DNA from: Lantana camara
Lineage: Eukaryota > Streptophyta > Magnoliopsida > Lamiales > Verbenaceae
Assembly: GCA_037501455.1 (NCBI GenBank)
Contig: CM074863.1
Location: 55,595,501 to 55,659,500 of the forward strand
Length of the DNA: 64,000 nt
Direction: 5' to 3'
A program made the translations under genes and the position numbers. This document shows positions 25,200 through 37,080 of the stretch, piece after piece; position 1 is the first letter of the stretch; every line of letters begins with the position of its first letter. A model generated the notes under the pieces. That model saw only the letters and a list, made by a program, of their open reading frames with translations, was not told where the DNA came from and made no database searches.

Positions 25200-25334
25200 T
25201 GTAACACCCCGCACGTGAGGCGCCACATCCCCCGCACTATGACCCGACACGTGTACGAAATGGAAGGTCCGCACACGCACCAAGTCACAGCAAACGGGTG
25301 ACAAATAAAAACACACGCACTAGCTAGGCGGTGT
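25200..25334 (-). repeat. Inverted LTR terminus at the left end of G
   Basis: Reverse complement of 29131-29265, with only a few mismatches by eye. It switches to plus-oriented LTR within GGCGGTGT (25327-25334), an eight-base word shared by both partners. It overlaps the GCTAGGCGG inverted repeat that flanks the LTR end region. Confidence 0.8.
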
Positions 25335-28300
25335 GTCGTGTCTGTCGAGTCTGTGTCTGTTCGTTTAAGTTTGTTAAGTATTTTATTCTGATTTATGATT
25401 CGTAAATTTTGTATAATATATGTTCTGTGCAGGTTGGAATCTTTGATTTGAATGTTTGGAATTCGGGACAGGTTAGGACAGGTGCTTGGATTAGTTGAAC
25501 CCGTTTCGTGTATGATTGTTCAGGACAGGATAGGATAGGTTCTATCATTTAGCTGAACCCGTGTAGTTGATTTTGATGTGTGCTGGTTGCTGTCATACTT
25601 TTGTATGAAAAGTTTTTGTAAGTTGGCATTTCGTGCTACTTCCACTGTCATATTTTGCATATTTTCTTTTGTACAGGGTTTGTGACGCCCCGTCCGATCA
25701 ATCGTGCAAGTATGCGCCACGAGAGAGTTTACTTTACGCGCTTATGTGACTTAATTCTCTTTTATGTGTTTAATTCCAAACTTTGATTGAAAGTGTGACT
25801 TAATTGACAAAATTCCAAAATAGTAAAATAAGAATTCTTGCATGACAACTTGAAAATGGAACTTGGATGAATTTAAATTAATTATTGGAAGTTGGTTTTA
25901 AATAGGACTTGGACCTATTTGTGTGTTTGGGCCTAACTTGAATTAGGTAAGTTTGGGTCATTCGGGACCAATATGAGCTCGGGAATTCGAATTCGAATTC
26001 CGACACCACCATTGGACTTGAATCGGTGATTCGGGTCCAACGGAATTTATTTTATATTTTTCGGAAACCATTTAGACTTTAAACCTTTTTAATTGGGACT
26101 TTTGGGCCGAAGGTCATTTATTTGGGCCCAAATCCTATTCAATCCTTTAGCCCCACATTTTATCTTGAAACCCTAACCTTGACCTAAAACTATTAGCCAC
26201 CATATTAATAGCTTTATTCCCTTTCATTTCATTTCAAACCACACAAGTTAGCTTCCAAGAGATTCATGGAGAAATTTCAAGAGAAGATCAAGACTTGAAT
26301 CATTTTTCATTCTAAGAGCCCATATTCCTTAATTTCTCACTCCTTCACAAGACAAGGTAAATTTTGGATCTCTTTTAATGAGTATTTCTTGGTATGAACT
26401 TGAATGATAAGATCTTGAATTTATTTGAATAGGCTTTGATGATATATGTATTAATTAATTAATTCTTTGAGGCTGGAATTTCTCCCTATTCATCCGCTTT
26501 CTTGCTGGAGTCGTGAACAGCAGCTTCGTGCTGGAGGGATTTGCTAAGGAGATTAGGATTCTCTATTATGCCAACTTCTGTATTTGGTTTACACTTGGAA
26601 AACGTAATGATTGCATAGAAATGGAATGGGATCTGGCAAACTAATAAATTTTCAAACCTTGAAACTCTTGTGCATTTGAATTTAATAATACTTGATAGGG
26701 TACTAGGTTGAAACTAATTGATGTACGTGTGTGTACCTTGGTAACCGTGTTAATTACTTGGAAAAAGGGATTGGCATTTAGACGAGATAATTGAAGATTC
26801 AAACCTGCAGCCTTGTGCTCTTGAATTTAGTAAAGACTTGATAGGTGTACTATTGTTGAAATCATTTTGCTGCGTGAATGGCACCTAGGGAACCGTGAAT
26901 GTTTGCTTGGAAATTACTTATAATTGGCTTGTATAATGTTTTCGGTTGTGGCGTTTGTATGCAGCAACATAAGTTGGAAATTAAAGTCAACATCCCTCTA
27001 ATTAATTATTAGATGCATTAATTGCTTGAAATGTAAAAATTAGGTAGCATGGACTTGCTTTCATCTTGCCTGTCGCCACATACTTCTTTCATTTGATTTG
27101 GGGTGTTGAACCCTTGTGTTTTAACGCCACTAGCAGCTTCTTTAATTGCTCAAGTACATGCGTGTATATTGTATATTAATAAATGCTTGGGAATTCAAGT
27201 CAACATTCCTCAAATTAATTAAGAGATGTAATGTCCGCCACCTTACTGCCCCTCATTTCATTTAAATTAAGCATTGAGATTCTTGTATTTCAAATGTCTA
27301 TGCACACCACTAGCTAATACCAATATTTATTTGATTCAATATGTGTGTGCATTAAATTTTCGGGCGTGAGTTTATGAATTAAAAAGGGGTAATGAAATTC
27401 GATCCCTTCTTTTGTTATTAAATTTATTCCGTTCTTCAAATACAAATATTAATTTTTAAATATTTAAATGCATTATTTTGAATATTGATGATATGACTTT
27501 AATTTATGTTTTAAACTTTAACACTTCATTTTAATTGGATAATTTCGTTTGAGAGCTCGTCTTATGTTATGCCATGTGACCTATGTGTACACTTCATCCC
27601 ATAATCCATATCATTCCATAACGCATTCCATACATGATGTTATATGTTGTCGTGCGTCTTACTTGGTTCATATAGAGTTTAAGTCTGGGCCTTTGCATGT
27701 CTTGTCACAGAGTTGGGTGGTGCTGGTGAGCCCGAGGCTTAGAGTGTTTGGTCCTTCACACTCTCAGACACTACTACTACGAGGTGAGGTTTAGGATTTT
27801 GTATAGTTACGTGACCTATGGCCTTTACATGTTGATTTCTACCCTTGGATGCGAGTATACTCTATTATAGATATGTATGTGTTGAATATGATATGTTGAT
27901 GATCTTGTGTGAGTCCTGCGTGGATGGAGGTCATGAGGCTTAAAGTTCCATCGCGTAGGAAGGGTGTAAATATAAAACCAGTTTTTGAGGCATATGTAAG
28001 CTATTTTGGAAAATTCAGTGGTGTTATGATTCTGTAGCGAGTTAGCCATGATATATGGTATCTGTTCTATTCTATACTGTTCTGTATGTGGATCCAGGAG
28101 CTGGTACGAGTGGAGACCGGTACGGCATAGGGCCATCGGATAAGCCACTGTGCTAGTTTCCATTTGAGATATCATTGCGCGACCTTAGGGTGATGAGGGA
28201 GGCGTGATATCTTGAGCCTTCGGTGTTTTATCCGGGGATGACTGCTACCCTCTTGAGATCGAGTCTATTTTTAGACGGTGTTATTATAGATGGTTTTGGG

Positions 28301-29265
28301 GACTGTACATCCCCTCCATCATTGGTGTAGCGGTTGGATTGATTGTGATTTATGTTCTGAGGAGTAAAGGTGGGAAGCTCGTACTCGCCGAGCAGTTGAT
28401 TATCTTATGTTATGGAATTATGAATCGGGATAGAGTCCTCCTGGAAATGGTTTCTAAACTTATATCTATATTTATTCGGGTTCTTTCAAAACGTTTTGGT
28501 ATGTAACACCTATCCTCGGTTCATGAGTCCATCCTTTTATTCCGTGCTATGCTCTTTATATATATATATTGTGGGTGTGCATTAGCCCCCTCACTCGGTC
28601 AAGTTGACTGACCCCTCATTTACACTTTTAGTTGCAGGCTGTTGGCGTTTGCTAGGCGGAAGTGAGTCCTTTGAGTTGCACTTCGTCGGTCTAGTCTTTC
28701 CATTTGCATTTGTCTTTTCATACACTTTACTTATGCTTTTGCTCGTAGACTTGAGATTATACTTTACTATTCAGTAGCCCTGCGTGGCACTCTCTTTCGG
28801 CCCCTTGTAACACTTGATGATTATTACTTTATGTTGATATTCGGGACTAGGAATTTATACTAGTTGAACCCGTCACTTGTTATGATTGTTGATCTATTAT
28901 TCGGGATTAGGTATCTATGCTAGTTGAACCCGTCACCTGTTTTGCATGCTTTGTTTTAATTGCTTCCGCACTCTGAGTTTTGGTCAAGTTAGATCCGCCT
29001 AGCCTAGTGTGTGAGTTGGTCTCCCGTTCGCTATGATTCGGATTCGGGCATGAACTTTCCATTTCGTGACCGGGTCTGGGTCTTAGTGCGGGGGATGTGG
29101 CATCCTCCGTTTGGGGTGTTACAGGGTTAGACACCGCCTAGCTAGTGCGTGAGTTTTTATTTGTCACCCGTTCGCTGTGACTTGGTGCGTGTGCGGAGCT
29201 TCCATTTCGTACACGTGTCGGGTCATAGTGCGGGGGATGTGGCGCCTCACGTGCGGGGTGTTACA
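25333..29265 (+). mobile_element. Plus-oriented partial LTR of G (interrupted by H)
   Basis: LTR sequence is 25333-25680 and 29129-29265, corresponding to 43634-44123 of the complete copy. It includes two copies of the TTCGGGAC...GAACCCG motif (near 25463 and 25524) and the end block GGGGGATGTGGCGCC. It ends CGGGGTGTTACA at 29265. Confidence 0.82.
25681..29123 (+). mobile_element. Solo LTR H
   Basis: A 3443-bp LTR with perfect TSD GGGTT (25676-25680 and 29124-29128). The empty site can be read at 43982-43986 in G's other LTR. Start TGTGACGCCCCGTCC, end TTGGGGTGTTACA. Donor-like ACAAG|GTAAAT at 26357, hairpin 28595-28611 (CGGTC/GACTG), acceptor TTGCAG at 28637. Inverted pair GCTAGGCGG 28651-28659 and CCGCCTAGC 28995-29003. 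Two tandem TTCGGGA...GAACCCGTCAC copies lie near 28842 and 28897. No gene. Confidence 0.9.
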
Positions 29266-29273
29266 TCTATAAG

Positions 29274-29285
29274 TGGTATCAGAGC
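29274..29285 (+). other. Primer-binding site of G
   Basis: TGGTATCAGAGC, eight bases after the LTR end. AGAGC (29281-29285) pairs with GCTCT (29305-29309), and inner CC/GG and GG/CC pairs extend the stem. Confidence 0.88.
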
Positions 29286-29776
29286 TACCAGGTTCAAAAC
29301 CGGTGCTCTGGAGTCGTGTTGTGTCAGGCTAGGTCGTACGACATAGGAATATGTGCGCATTGTATCCATTTGGCATGAAATTTTGCTTTCTCAGCATGAA
29401 TTGTATTGAATTATTCGATTTTGTGTGCTCTACGACTATGATTATGTAACACTTTATGATTGTGCTATTAACAATATTGAATTGTTGCATTCACGTGGCT
29501 TAAGTGCCACCTTTCATTTGCACCTCTAACCAACATGCACCAACTTTAGTGTTTTAATTGTAGGGCTGCAATACCAACAATTTAACCAGCCTCCATGACA
29601 TCATTGCAACATTGTGGTCAAGATTTCAAATACCACGGTGAACGGTACACTAAGCATTCATGGCACGAGCATCCACGCATTCTTTATTTGATTAATTCTT
29701 GTTATTATGTGTTATATTTGTCAATTGGAATACTTATTGTTTGTTGTTATTTTGATTTTGCTTTTCTGCTTGAGTG

Positions 29777-30144
29777 AGAGAGATTTGATTCTCTCTATTT
29801 ATGTGCTAGGGGGATGTTGATTCTTCCTACTTGTGTGTTAGAGAGATGCTGGATTCTCTCTATATTACGTGACAGAAAGATGCTGGAGTCTTTCTGAGTT
29901 CTGTGCACGAGAGATGCTGGATTCTCTTGTACTTAAGTATTCGAGGGATGCTGGATTCCCTTGGATTTAGGGTTTGAGAAATGCCGGATTTTCTCAAACT
30001 AGATTGTCTGAGAGATGTGGAATCAATCAGACTTAGGCTGAGAGACGGGGTTCTCTCAATTGTGTGTGGAGGAACGGGGTTTCTCTTTTGTGTGCCGAGG
30101 GACGGGGTTCCTTCGCTTGCGTGTCGAGAGATGGGATTCTCTCT
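29777..30144 (+). repeat. Tandem array of 12 hairpins with covarying stems
   Basis: Units repeat about every 31 bases. Stems: 29777-29796, 29808-29828, 29839-29862, 29873-29896, 29907-29930, 29942-29963, 29972-29999, 30006-30032, 30039-30058, 30069-30086 (weak), 30096-30115 and 30126-30143. Loops are TGCTGGAT or close in units 3-7 and CGGGGT in units 9-11. Stem sequences differ but pair: TAGAGAGA/TCTCTCTA, CAGAAAGA/TCTTTCTG, CGAGGGA/TCCCTTG, GTTTGAGAAA/TTTCTCAAAC, TGAGAGA/TCTCTCA. Function is unknown; packaging, dimerisation or small-RNA production are possibilities. Confidence 0.85.
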
Positions 30145-33068
30145 CTTGTTTGCTGCGGTTGCGTTACTTCTAGCCAGACGACAGTTTGCAAGCAACGAGG
30201 ACATGACGATATCAAGCTTTAGGTACAGTGGCCTAGTGGTGATCAAATGAGCTGGAAGTGACCAACGGTCAAGTGCTCAGTGGGACCTCTATGACAATGA
30301 GTCAATATGAAGGGAGTTGATGCCAACTAAGAGAGAAGTATCCTGCAGAGATTGCAGTTCGCCTAGATCAGAGTTGCGCAGCGAAAGCTTGAAGTGGAAT
30401 TCGTTTCAGCGCCGTTAAAGATCCGACCTTAGGACCTGAGGACAGGTCCTTTTGAAGGAGAGTTTGTAACATCCCGCTCGTCCGATTTATGAGGTACGCC
30501 ACATTTTAACCCTTTTATGTGTTTAATTATGTGATTTTATATTTGTCGTGGCCCTATTTTGAACTCTTTTAGAGTTTAGGGGCCCCTTTGTAATTTTCTC
30601 TTTTTAGGGGTTTTTTGGTCATTTCTTGTTCGATCGAGTTTTCGACCTTTTCGACCCCTTTAACGCGTTCGGGGCATCGATACGAGTCCGTAGACTCTGA
30701 GTTTGCCCTATTCTGACGTCGTTAGCCCTTCCTCCCGATCGTTTTCGCGTGCGAGGACCCGAGATATATACCCGGATTCTTGATTTTCGCGCCAAAAACG
30801 CAGCAGGCTCAGCTCTCTCTCTTCTCCCGCGATTCGGTCACTATTCACACACACTCACGATGTGTTTTCACATACTACTCAAACTCGCTCGTTTCTCGAC
30901 GGATTTCAACGAACCTATTTCGATGAGCTCGACGACATGGTCACAACCGTACCAAGAACTCGGCCAACCGACGAGCGACGGCGGAGATATCGCCATTTTT
31001 CAGACGCGCAGGCGGGGGTGGCGGAGCTGCTGATTCGCTGCCCGTTCGCGGCGGCTTTCGGCCGTCTTCCGGCGACACGCGCCCCAGTCCCGGTGAGGGG
31101 ACTTCCCGGCGTTTCCTTCTGTGTAGCCGGCGCCGCCACTGGAGCGGCGAGGAAGGCGCACGCGCCACCTGAAGTGGGCGGCAGGCGGCGGCGCTACTGT
31201 AACAGCGGCGGTTTCCGCCGTTTCGACTGCTTTTTCCGGCGAAGGTTAGTGTTTTCCAAGGTTTTCCAACCTCCCGAGTCCATTTCCGGCATCCTTTTCA
31301 CCCAATTCTGGCCGTACGTGGTGGTTCCGGGGAGGTGTACGGCGGCAGAAACTTCAACGGCCAACGGGGGCCTTTTCCGGCCATCTTTTGGCCTCGGGCC
31401 CTTCACGAAAGTTGTTCGGAATGACGAAAACTAGTGGACTTTGATCACGCGACTCCTGATTTTGCCGATTGATGGCGGATCGCGGCGGTTCAACAACGGC
31501 GCCACCTTCGGGGATTTTTTCGGCGAGAAAGCTTAGGGCTTTCGTAAAGCTCGTCACAGGTAAGCCGATGCCTCTTTCGGGTCTCATTTTGGTTCACCGG
31601 TTTGAAAGTAATTGAAGTTTGAAGATTTTAGGGTTTTCGTATTGTTGGATCTGAAATTGGAGACAATTGGCTTGGAATTTGCAGAAATTGATCGAGGAAT
31701 TGGATTGAGCACGAGGAATCCTTGCACGAGTGATTTTTCGGGATTTTTCGGGCACGTTCCTGCGGCGGCCGAACGGCGGCCGGCCACTATTCTGGCGGCT
31801 CCGGTGGCGGCGTTCCGACGGGCTTCGGACAGCTCGTTCGCCTCGTTGTTGTGAGTCCATCACCACTTTTCGTTCGTCAATCGGACACTCGATTTATTTT
31901 CTGTGAATTTATTTGTATAATTGTGATTGTTTAATTATTGTTTCTAATTGTGATTTTAATGCGATATACTTGACTTGCCGATCAAATTGTACTTCAATGT
32001 ATATGAAATGATTGTATGAAATATAATTTGATATATTTGAACGTCTTGATTTGCAATTTAATTCTGGTTTGTTGAATTTGTTAATTGTTTAATTTAAGAG
32101 GGGTGTTTGTGTAATTTCTGGAAAAGTATGAATTGTTTAATTTGAATTGGTAAACCTTAGTAAGTAAATCTAATATGTAAAATATGAATTGTATGAATTG
32201 AGTAAGGTTAGAATTTGATTTGTAACCTCGTGAAATTTGTATGAATTAGAAAGCATGCTATTATGAATTATTTGATTTATTAATATGTGTCAATTGTATG
32301 AAAGGTGCTACGTGAATTTGCATGAAAGGAATTAAGTAAACTTTGTTAATTAAATTTGTTGTACAATCCATGAATTGTTTGTGTGATAAATGAATAATAT
32401 GATTTGATTAAATTATGTAATGTTTCTTCTGCAAATAATTGCTAGGCATTTTATCCCTGTTTGTGTGATTGCATTTGCCGTGCGTCTCTTTGGGGTTGTT
32501 TAAGTCTGGGTCTGAGTCGTGTGTTGTGTTTTGTTTGTCCAGTTGGTACAGGTGCACCCGGGGTGGTGACAAGTGAGTCGTGCAGGTTCCGGGGTGAACC
32601 ATCTGCTGTGTCTTCGGCTGTGTTTGGTGCCAGGTGAGGTTAGGATATAGTTATACCCTATTGCAACGTGCTCGTTTTCGAATGCATGCGGTTTATAAGC
32701 CTTATGTATATGTAGATATGTGTGAAGTACGTATTTTGTTGGTTTTGTCATATGATTTGATTTGAAAAGTACGAATCGCTATGTATGAGCCTACGTATGC
32801 TTTGTCTCAGTTCTGTTATGATTTCGAGGTCAGTGTGTGTGATATGTACGTGTGATATGATAAGCACGATAAGTATTAGATATGTTCGTCTGTCTGTGTG
32901 TGTGAGTATAAGTTTCGTCTGGTAAGTGTGATAAGTTTAGGCTTTGTTTCGTTTGTATCGGATTCAAGCAAGTCTCCGACTTTCTGTTGGTTTTGATCTG
33001 TTTGGGCCCCGGAGTTGTGGGTAAGGGAGACCCGGGACGACCATCGGGGTCGCCGGTTACGACCCCTG

Positions 33069-35358
33069 TGTTAGGAATAGTGCCCTAGAAAGCCGATTCG
33101 ACGTAATCCGTTTTGGGACTTTCCTAGTATCATAGACAATCTTTGAATAATATACGATTAATTAATATCATTGGCAAACACTTCTTTATATGCTCTTGTT
33201 TGGTATGCGTTTACTTTAGCTGTGCATGTATGAGAACTCCCCTAATCCTGATGACTTTAGGACTCTACCATTTAGGTGAAATGGTTCATGAAACGAGCCC
33301 TATATCACATAAGTCATGATTAGTAAAACACTCCAAGCCGATGAGTCCTACAGACAGTGGGAGTGTCAACCTGACTCCTCTAAGGCTTGCTTGTGGGATC
33401 ACGCCCTTAAGAAGGACCACCTTGTTTCATGGAGGTGCAAAGTGTATAGTTGATACGTGCGTGATACATGAGGGTGCTTACTTCAATAAGTAAGTTCACT
33501 AAGGTGCCCCGCGTGAGAAGATTCCTAAATGGGAAAGGAAGTTTCTATTTCAGGAAATGGAAACTTCCAGATTAGGAAATATCTCACGAGTCATTGACGT
33601 GATTAATTGATCCATAGACTTGAGGTTCCATGTCACTTTATGAGTTAACTTTGTAGTCTTTGGTATAAGCTTTAAAGGGTGTCACCTTAGACAACTGATT
33701 CAAGGCTTATGCTGGGGTTGCATAAGTGACTCATGAAAGTGAATGAGAATCAAGAAAGGACCTACACTTGCATATGCAAGGTGATCTCTTATTGTGTAAG
33801 TCATTCATATGCCATATGGAGTCCTTGGCCAAGGCAGTAGATCAAGACATCAAGAAAAGGGTTTCTTGGATTGAGATCAAATGGATATGAAACACACTTA
33901 GCTTTAAGACCAGATTATTAGGGTTCTAATTATTCCCTTACTCTAGATCTTAGTTGAGAGATAGTAAGTAGGAGGATTGTATCTCACATGAATCTATGAC
34001 TTAAAGGTTCTGTCGAATCCGAACATTCCAATTCAGCTAGGGGTTAAACACCTGTTGCTAGACTATGGTCGTTTAATCTGTGGACTAATTAATTAATTAG
34101 TGAATTAATTAATTAGGGTCACTGCTAATTGAATTGAGAACCTAGAGGGTCACACACAACAACTTGGTTACATGAGTTGAGGCTTTAAAATGATTAAACG
34201 AGTTAATCGGGCCAAGAGGGTTCCACACGTATCAAGCCACATGTGTGGGTCACGTGAGCGACACGCGTCCTTGTGACACGTGTCACACACATGAATATAT
34301 ATATATATTGTATATATATATTAAATAATTAATTTGTTAATTATTTAATAGACTTTGGTTTAATTTTGAATTAAAAAGAAAGTCTTATTTTGGAGAAAAA
34401 TAATCTAGTTAATTAATTGTGAATTAATTAATTAGATAAAATAAGTTATTTATTTTAAATAAATAAAGTATAAAATTATCCAAAAATAGTTTGGATATTT
34501 TAGCTCTCTTGAAAGTTGATTTGAATTAGAATTCAAAGTCAAAGTCAAAATTACTTGATGATCAAGTAATAGGAGAGAGAGAGACCAAAATCCTAGCCCA
34601 TTAAGGACTAGGAATTTTCGGTCCTCTCCTTCTTATAAATTGGGGAGCTCGAGCTCCCCTTAGAGCTAATCGAGAATTCTTTTGGTTCATGTGTTGAACA
34701 CCATCCTTTCTCCAAGATAAACGAAACCCTAGGTTAAGCCTAAACACTAACTAGAGAACTAGCATCCTTACTAGTTAGATTGTAGCCAAGTTGGTGGACT
34801 ATCTCTAGAGAGCTTCAAGTTAGAAGTTTTGAAGATTCGAGCTTTACCAAAAAGTGGGGATCAAACAAAACGATCAGAAGGGATTATGAAACGATTCTGA
34901 ACCCAACATGAAACAAGTGAAAAAATCGAACCAAAGAAGATGGCGAAAACCGTTCGTCCATATCCTGAAGGATGAATTTTTTCACGGGGGTTTTGTGACT
35001 GGCAGTTTTCTACTTTCGTAAAACTGGTTTTCGAAGGGAGTTTCAATCATGCTTTCCTCGTTTCATGTTTCTTTCTTTATGTTATATTGTTAAGAACTTC
35101 CCTAACATGATTTGAATCTAGGTTGGTGTGGATTGTTATCCCTACAATGGATTCTGAAGTAGAAAGAGAATTTCGAGGAACGGGTTGCCATTACCGCATG
35201 AAGCGCGTTTGACGGCGGCTCAAAACGTGTCAAGAAAGCTACTACCCAAGTGAGTTTCTTGATCTCTACGAATTTGGATACACGATTACGAGTCCAAGAT
35301 CCTTTTGTTGGGAAATTTTTTTTAAATTCCGCTGCTTTCTGATTCGTGTTTTCCAACA
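33069..35358 (+). repeat. 5' LTR of copia I
   Basis: 2290 bp. TATA box TATAAAT at 34634-34640, followed about 40 bases on by a leader common to both LTRs. An alternating AATTAATTAATTAG palindromic stretch lies near 34084-34114. Confidence 0.9.
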
Positions 35359-35360
35359 AG

Positions 35361-35372
35361 TGGTATCAGAGC
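35361..35372 (+). other. Primer-binding site of copia I
   Basis: TGGTATCAGAGC, two bases after the LTR end CCAACA; standard for plant copia elements. Confidence 0.92.
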
Positions 35373-35704
35373 CACCTCGTTAATCGTGTTTCTGATTCGT
35401 CTCAATTAAACTGAATTTTGAGAAATTCTTGAATCTGAGTTACAGTTAGGTATTCTTGAATTTGTATCGTAATCTGAGCTTTTGAATCTGAGAGGTTTCC
35501 TGATAAATTGAGAAAATCGTTTTCTGAAAAAAAAAAAAAAAGGTTTTTTTAGATTTATTAAAATCGCGATTTTGATTCCCTAATCGAGACGAAAATTTTT
35601 CTGAAAATTTTGTACGGAAAACGGTGTGGGACGACGAGGACTTAGCGAGTTTGTCGCTCGTCGTCGCCGCACGCGGATGGGTCCGGATGAGGCCGGAACA
35701 GCCT

Positions 35705-35898
35705 GTGCGGGACTACCCGCACGCGTTCGGAACAGCCTGTGCGGGATCGCCCGCACACTCCTGTGCGGGACTGCCCGTACGCGTTCCGCCCAGCCTGTGC
35801 GGGATCGCCCGCACACCCTTTGTGGGACTGCCCGCACGCGTCTGCGCGGGGCTGTGCGGGATCGCCTGCACATCCCTGTGCGGGATCGCCCGCCGCAC
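35705..35898 (+). repeat. Seven tandem GC-rich hairpins in the copia leader
   Basis: Hairpins at 35705-35722, 35738-35757, 35763-35780, 35796-35815, 35821-35836 (bulged), 35853-35872 and 35877-35898. The core unit is TGTGCGGGATCGCCCGCACA with loops ATCG, ACTG or ACTA. Wobble pairs (G-T) replace G-C in two units, keeping the stem. The array is strongly GC-rich between AT-rich flanks. Apparent ORFs on both strands here simply translate the repeat. Confidence 0.85.
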
Positions 35899-36332
35899 GC
35901 TTGCGGGCGGATGTGACGCGATGTGACTTTTCGTGTTTTTTTGCCCAAATTTTATTTTAAAATTATTTAAAAAAAAAATTTTTTTTACTGAAAAAATTTT
36001 AATTTTGAAATAAAATTATAATTTGGGAATTTCGGGAATCAAAGTCAATTTTAATTTTTCGGGAAAAGTATAATTATTATTTTTGAAATAATGATTTTAA
36101 TAAAATTGTTAAATTTTTAATTAACTTGAATTTTACCAGATTCTAGCTTTTGATTTTGAAATTATTCTTGAACAAGGAACTGTTTTTCAGATTACTTTGA
36201 GTTAGTCGAACTTAAAGTTAAAGGAATTTTAAATTTATTGGTAAATTTAAATTCTTGCAATTTAAGCATGTTAGGTGATCGTGGGTTTAGACTTATGTAT
36301 GGTTTTAATTTATGCACATGGATGGTTTAAAT

Positions 36333-36490
36333 TGGGGTTGGAGCCCTATAGTTGCGTTTTTCAATTGAGGTTGGAGCCTCACTTATGTGCGTACTGTTAT
36401 GTGATTTATTATGTGGCTTTCCATATTACTGTTTTGAGGCCGGGGTATGCCCCGTGTAATTGTCTAAGGCCAATATGAAGATTGAGCCTT
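36333..36490 (+). repeat. Four further hairpins in the copia leader
   Basis: 36333-36348 (TGGGG/CCCTA, loop TTGGAG), 36366-36381 (TGAGG/CCTCA, same loop TTGGAG), 36441-36454 (CGGGG/CCCCG, loop TATG) and 36466-36490 (AAGGC-CAAT paired with ATTG-A-GCCTT, one bulge). Identical loops with different stems in the first two suggest conserved RNA structure. Confidence 0.7.
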
Positions 36491-37080
36491 ATTACTTTAT
36501 GTTTTTTTCCTTTTATTGTAATTTGAGAGTAGAAATAGGTGGTGAGGTTTTATTTTCATTTTGGAGACAATGCACCCATGGACTAAGATGGACCAAATTC
36601 AAGTAACAAGGAGGCCATAAGTGAAGACCCCTCAAAATGTTATGGAGGGGAATCTCAATTGTTAAATGTAATAGAGATAGGGCTCGTATTTTGTTACCAC
36701 TTTCCCTTATGTGATTTAAACTGTTTATGTGGCATGTATGTTAGAACTTGTGATTGTGGAGTGGCTCCCACATATCACGCATAAGATAGGTAGAACCCAT
36801 GATCATTACATGTTAGTATCATGCTAGGACATGTTATCTGTTTATGTGCTTGTTTGAAATGCATTTAAGTGTACTTGCATTAATCAAGACTAATAAAATT
36901 GGATAACATATATGTTGGTGAGGTCGAACCGGACAACTCTTCAGTTGATTCGAAAATTCCCATTAAATATTAAGCTAATTTCGAACAAATAGGTGTTTAA
37001 TTCGAGGTGCAAATTTTGAATTAAATTCCTAGCATTCCATCAATAGGTTTTAAGTTTAGTAAGTGAAACTAGTTATTGTC

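Larger units (their letters stand above)
29266..30464 (+). mobile_element. Short noncoding interior of G
   Basis: About 1.2 kb from the PBS to the PPT (GAAGGAGAG, about 30454-30462). No gag or pol. About a third of it is the hairpin array 29777-30144. Apparent ORFs across the array are not conserved between units while the stems are, so an RNA role is more likely than a protein one. This is the size and style of a small non-autonomous (LARD/TRIM-like) interior. Confidence 0.75.

Noticed and set aside
29595..29777. 60-codon ORF in the interior of G
   Set aside because: Short, no domain, ends at the hairpin array; indistinguishable from chance.
29777..30144. Possible CRISPR-like array
   Set aside because: Units lack an invariant direct repeat with unique spacers; what is conserved is the hairpin and loop, and the context is a plant retroelement.
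30862..31866. ORFs of 70-190 codons in the GC-rich leader of G's LTR and their mirror copies at 44816-45947
   Set aside because: Open frames occur in several frames on both strands of GC-rich DNA, no domain is recognisable, and the frames differ between the two LTR copies.
1067..35372. tRNA gene fragments at TGGTATCAGAGC sites
   Set aside because: They are primer-binding sites directly next to LTR ends, with no cloverleaf around them.
35580..35960. Overlapping ORFs with repeating Cys/His/Arg/Pro peptides
   Set aside because: They are translations of the GC-rich hairpin array on both strands.
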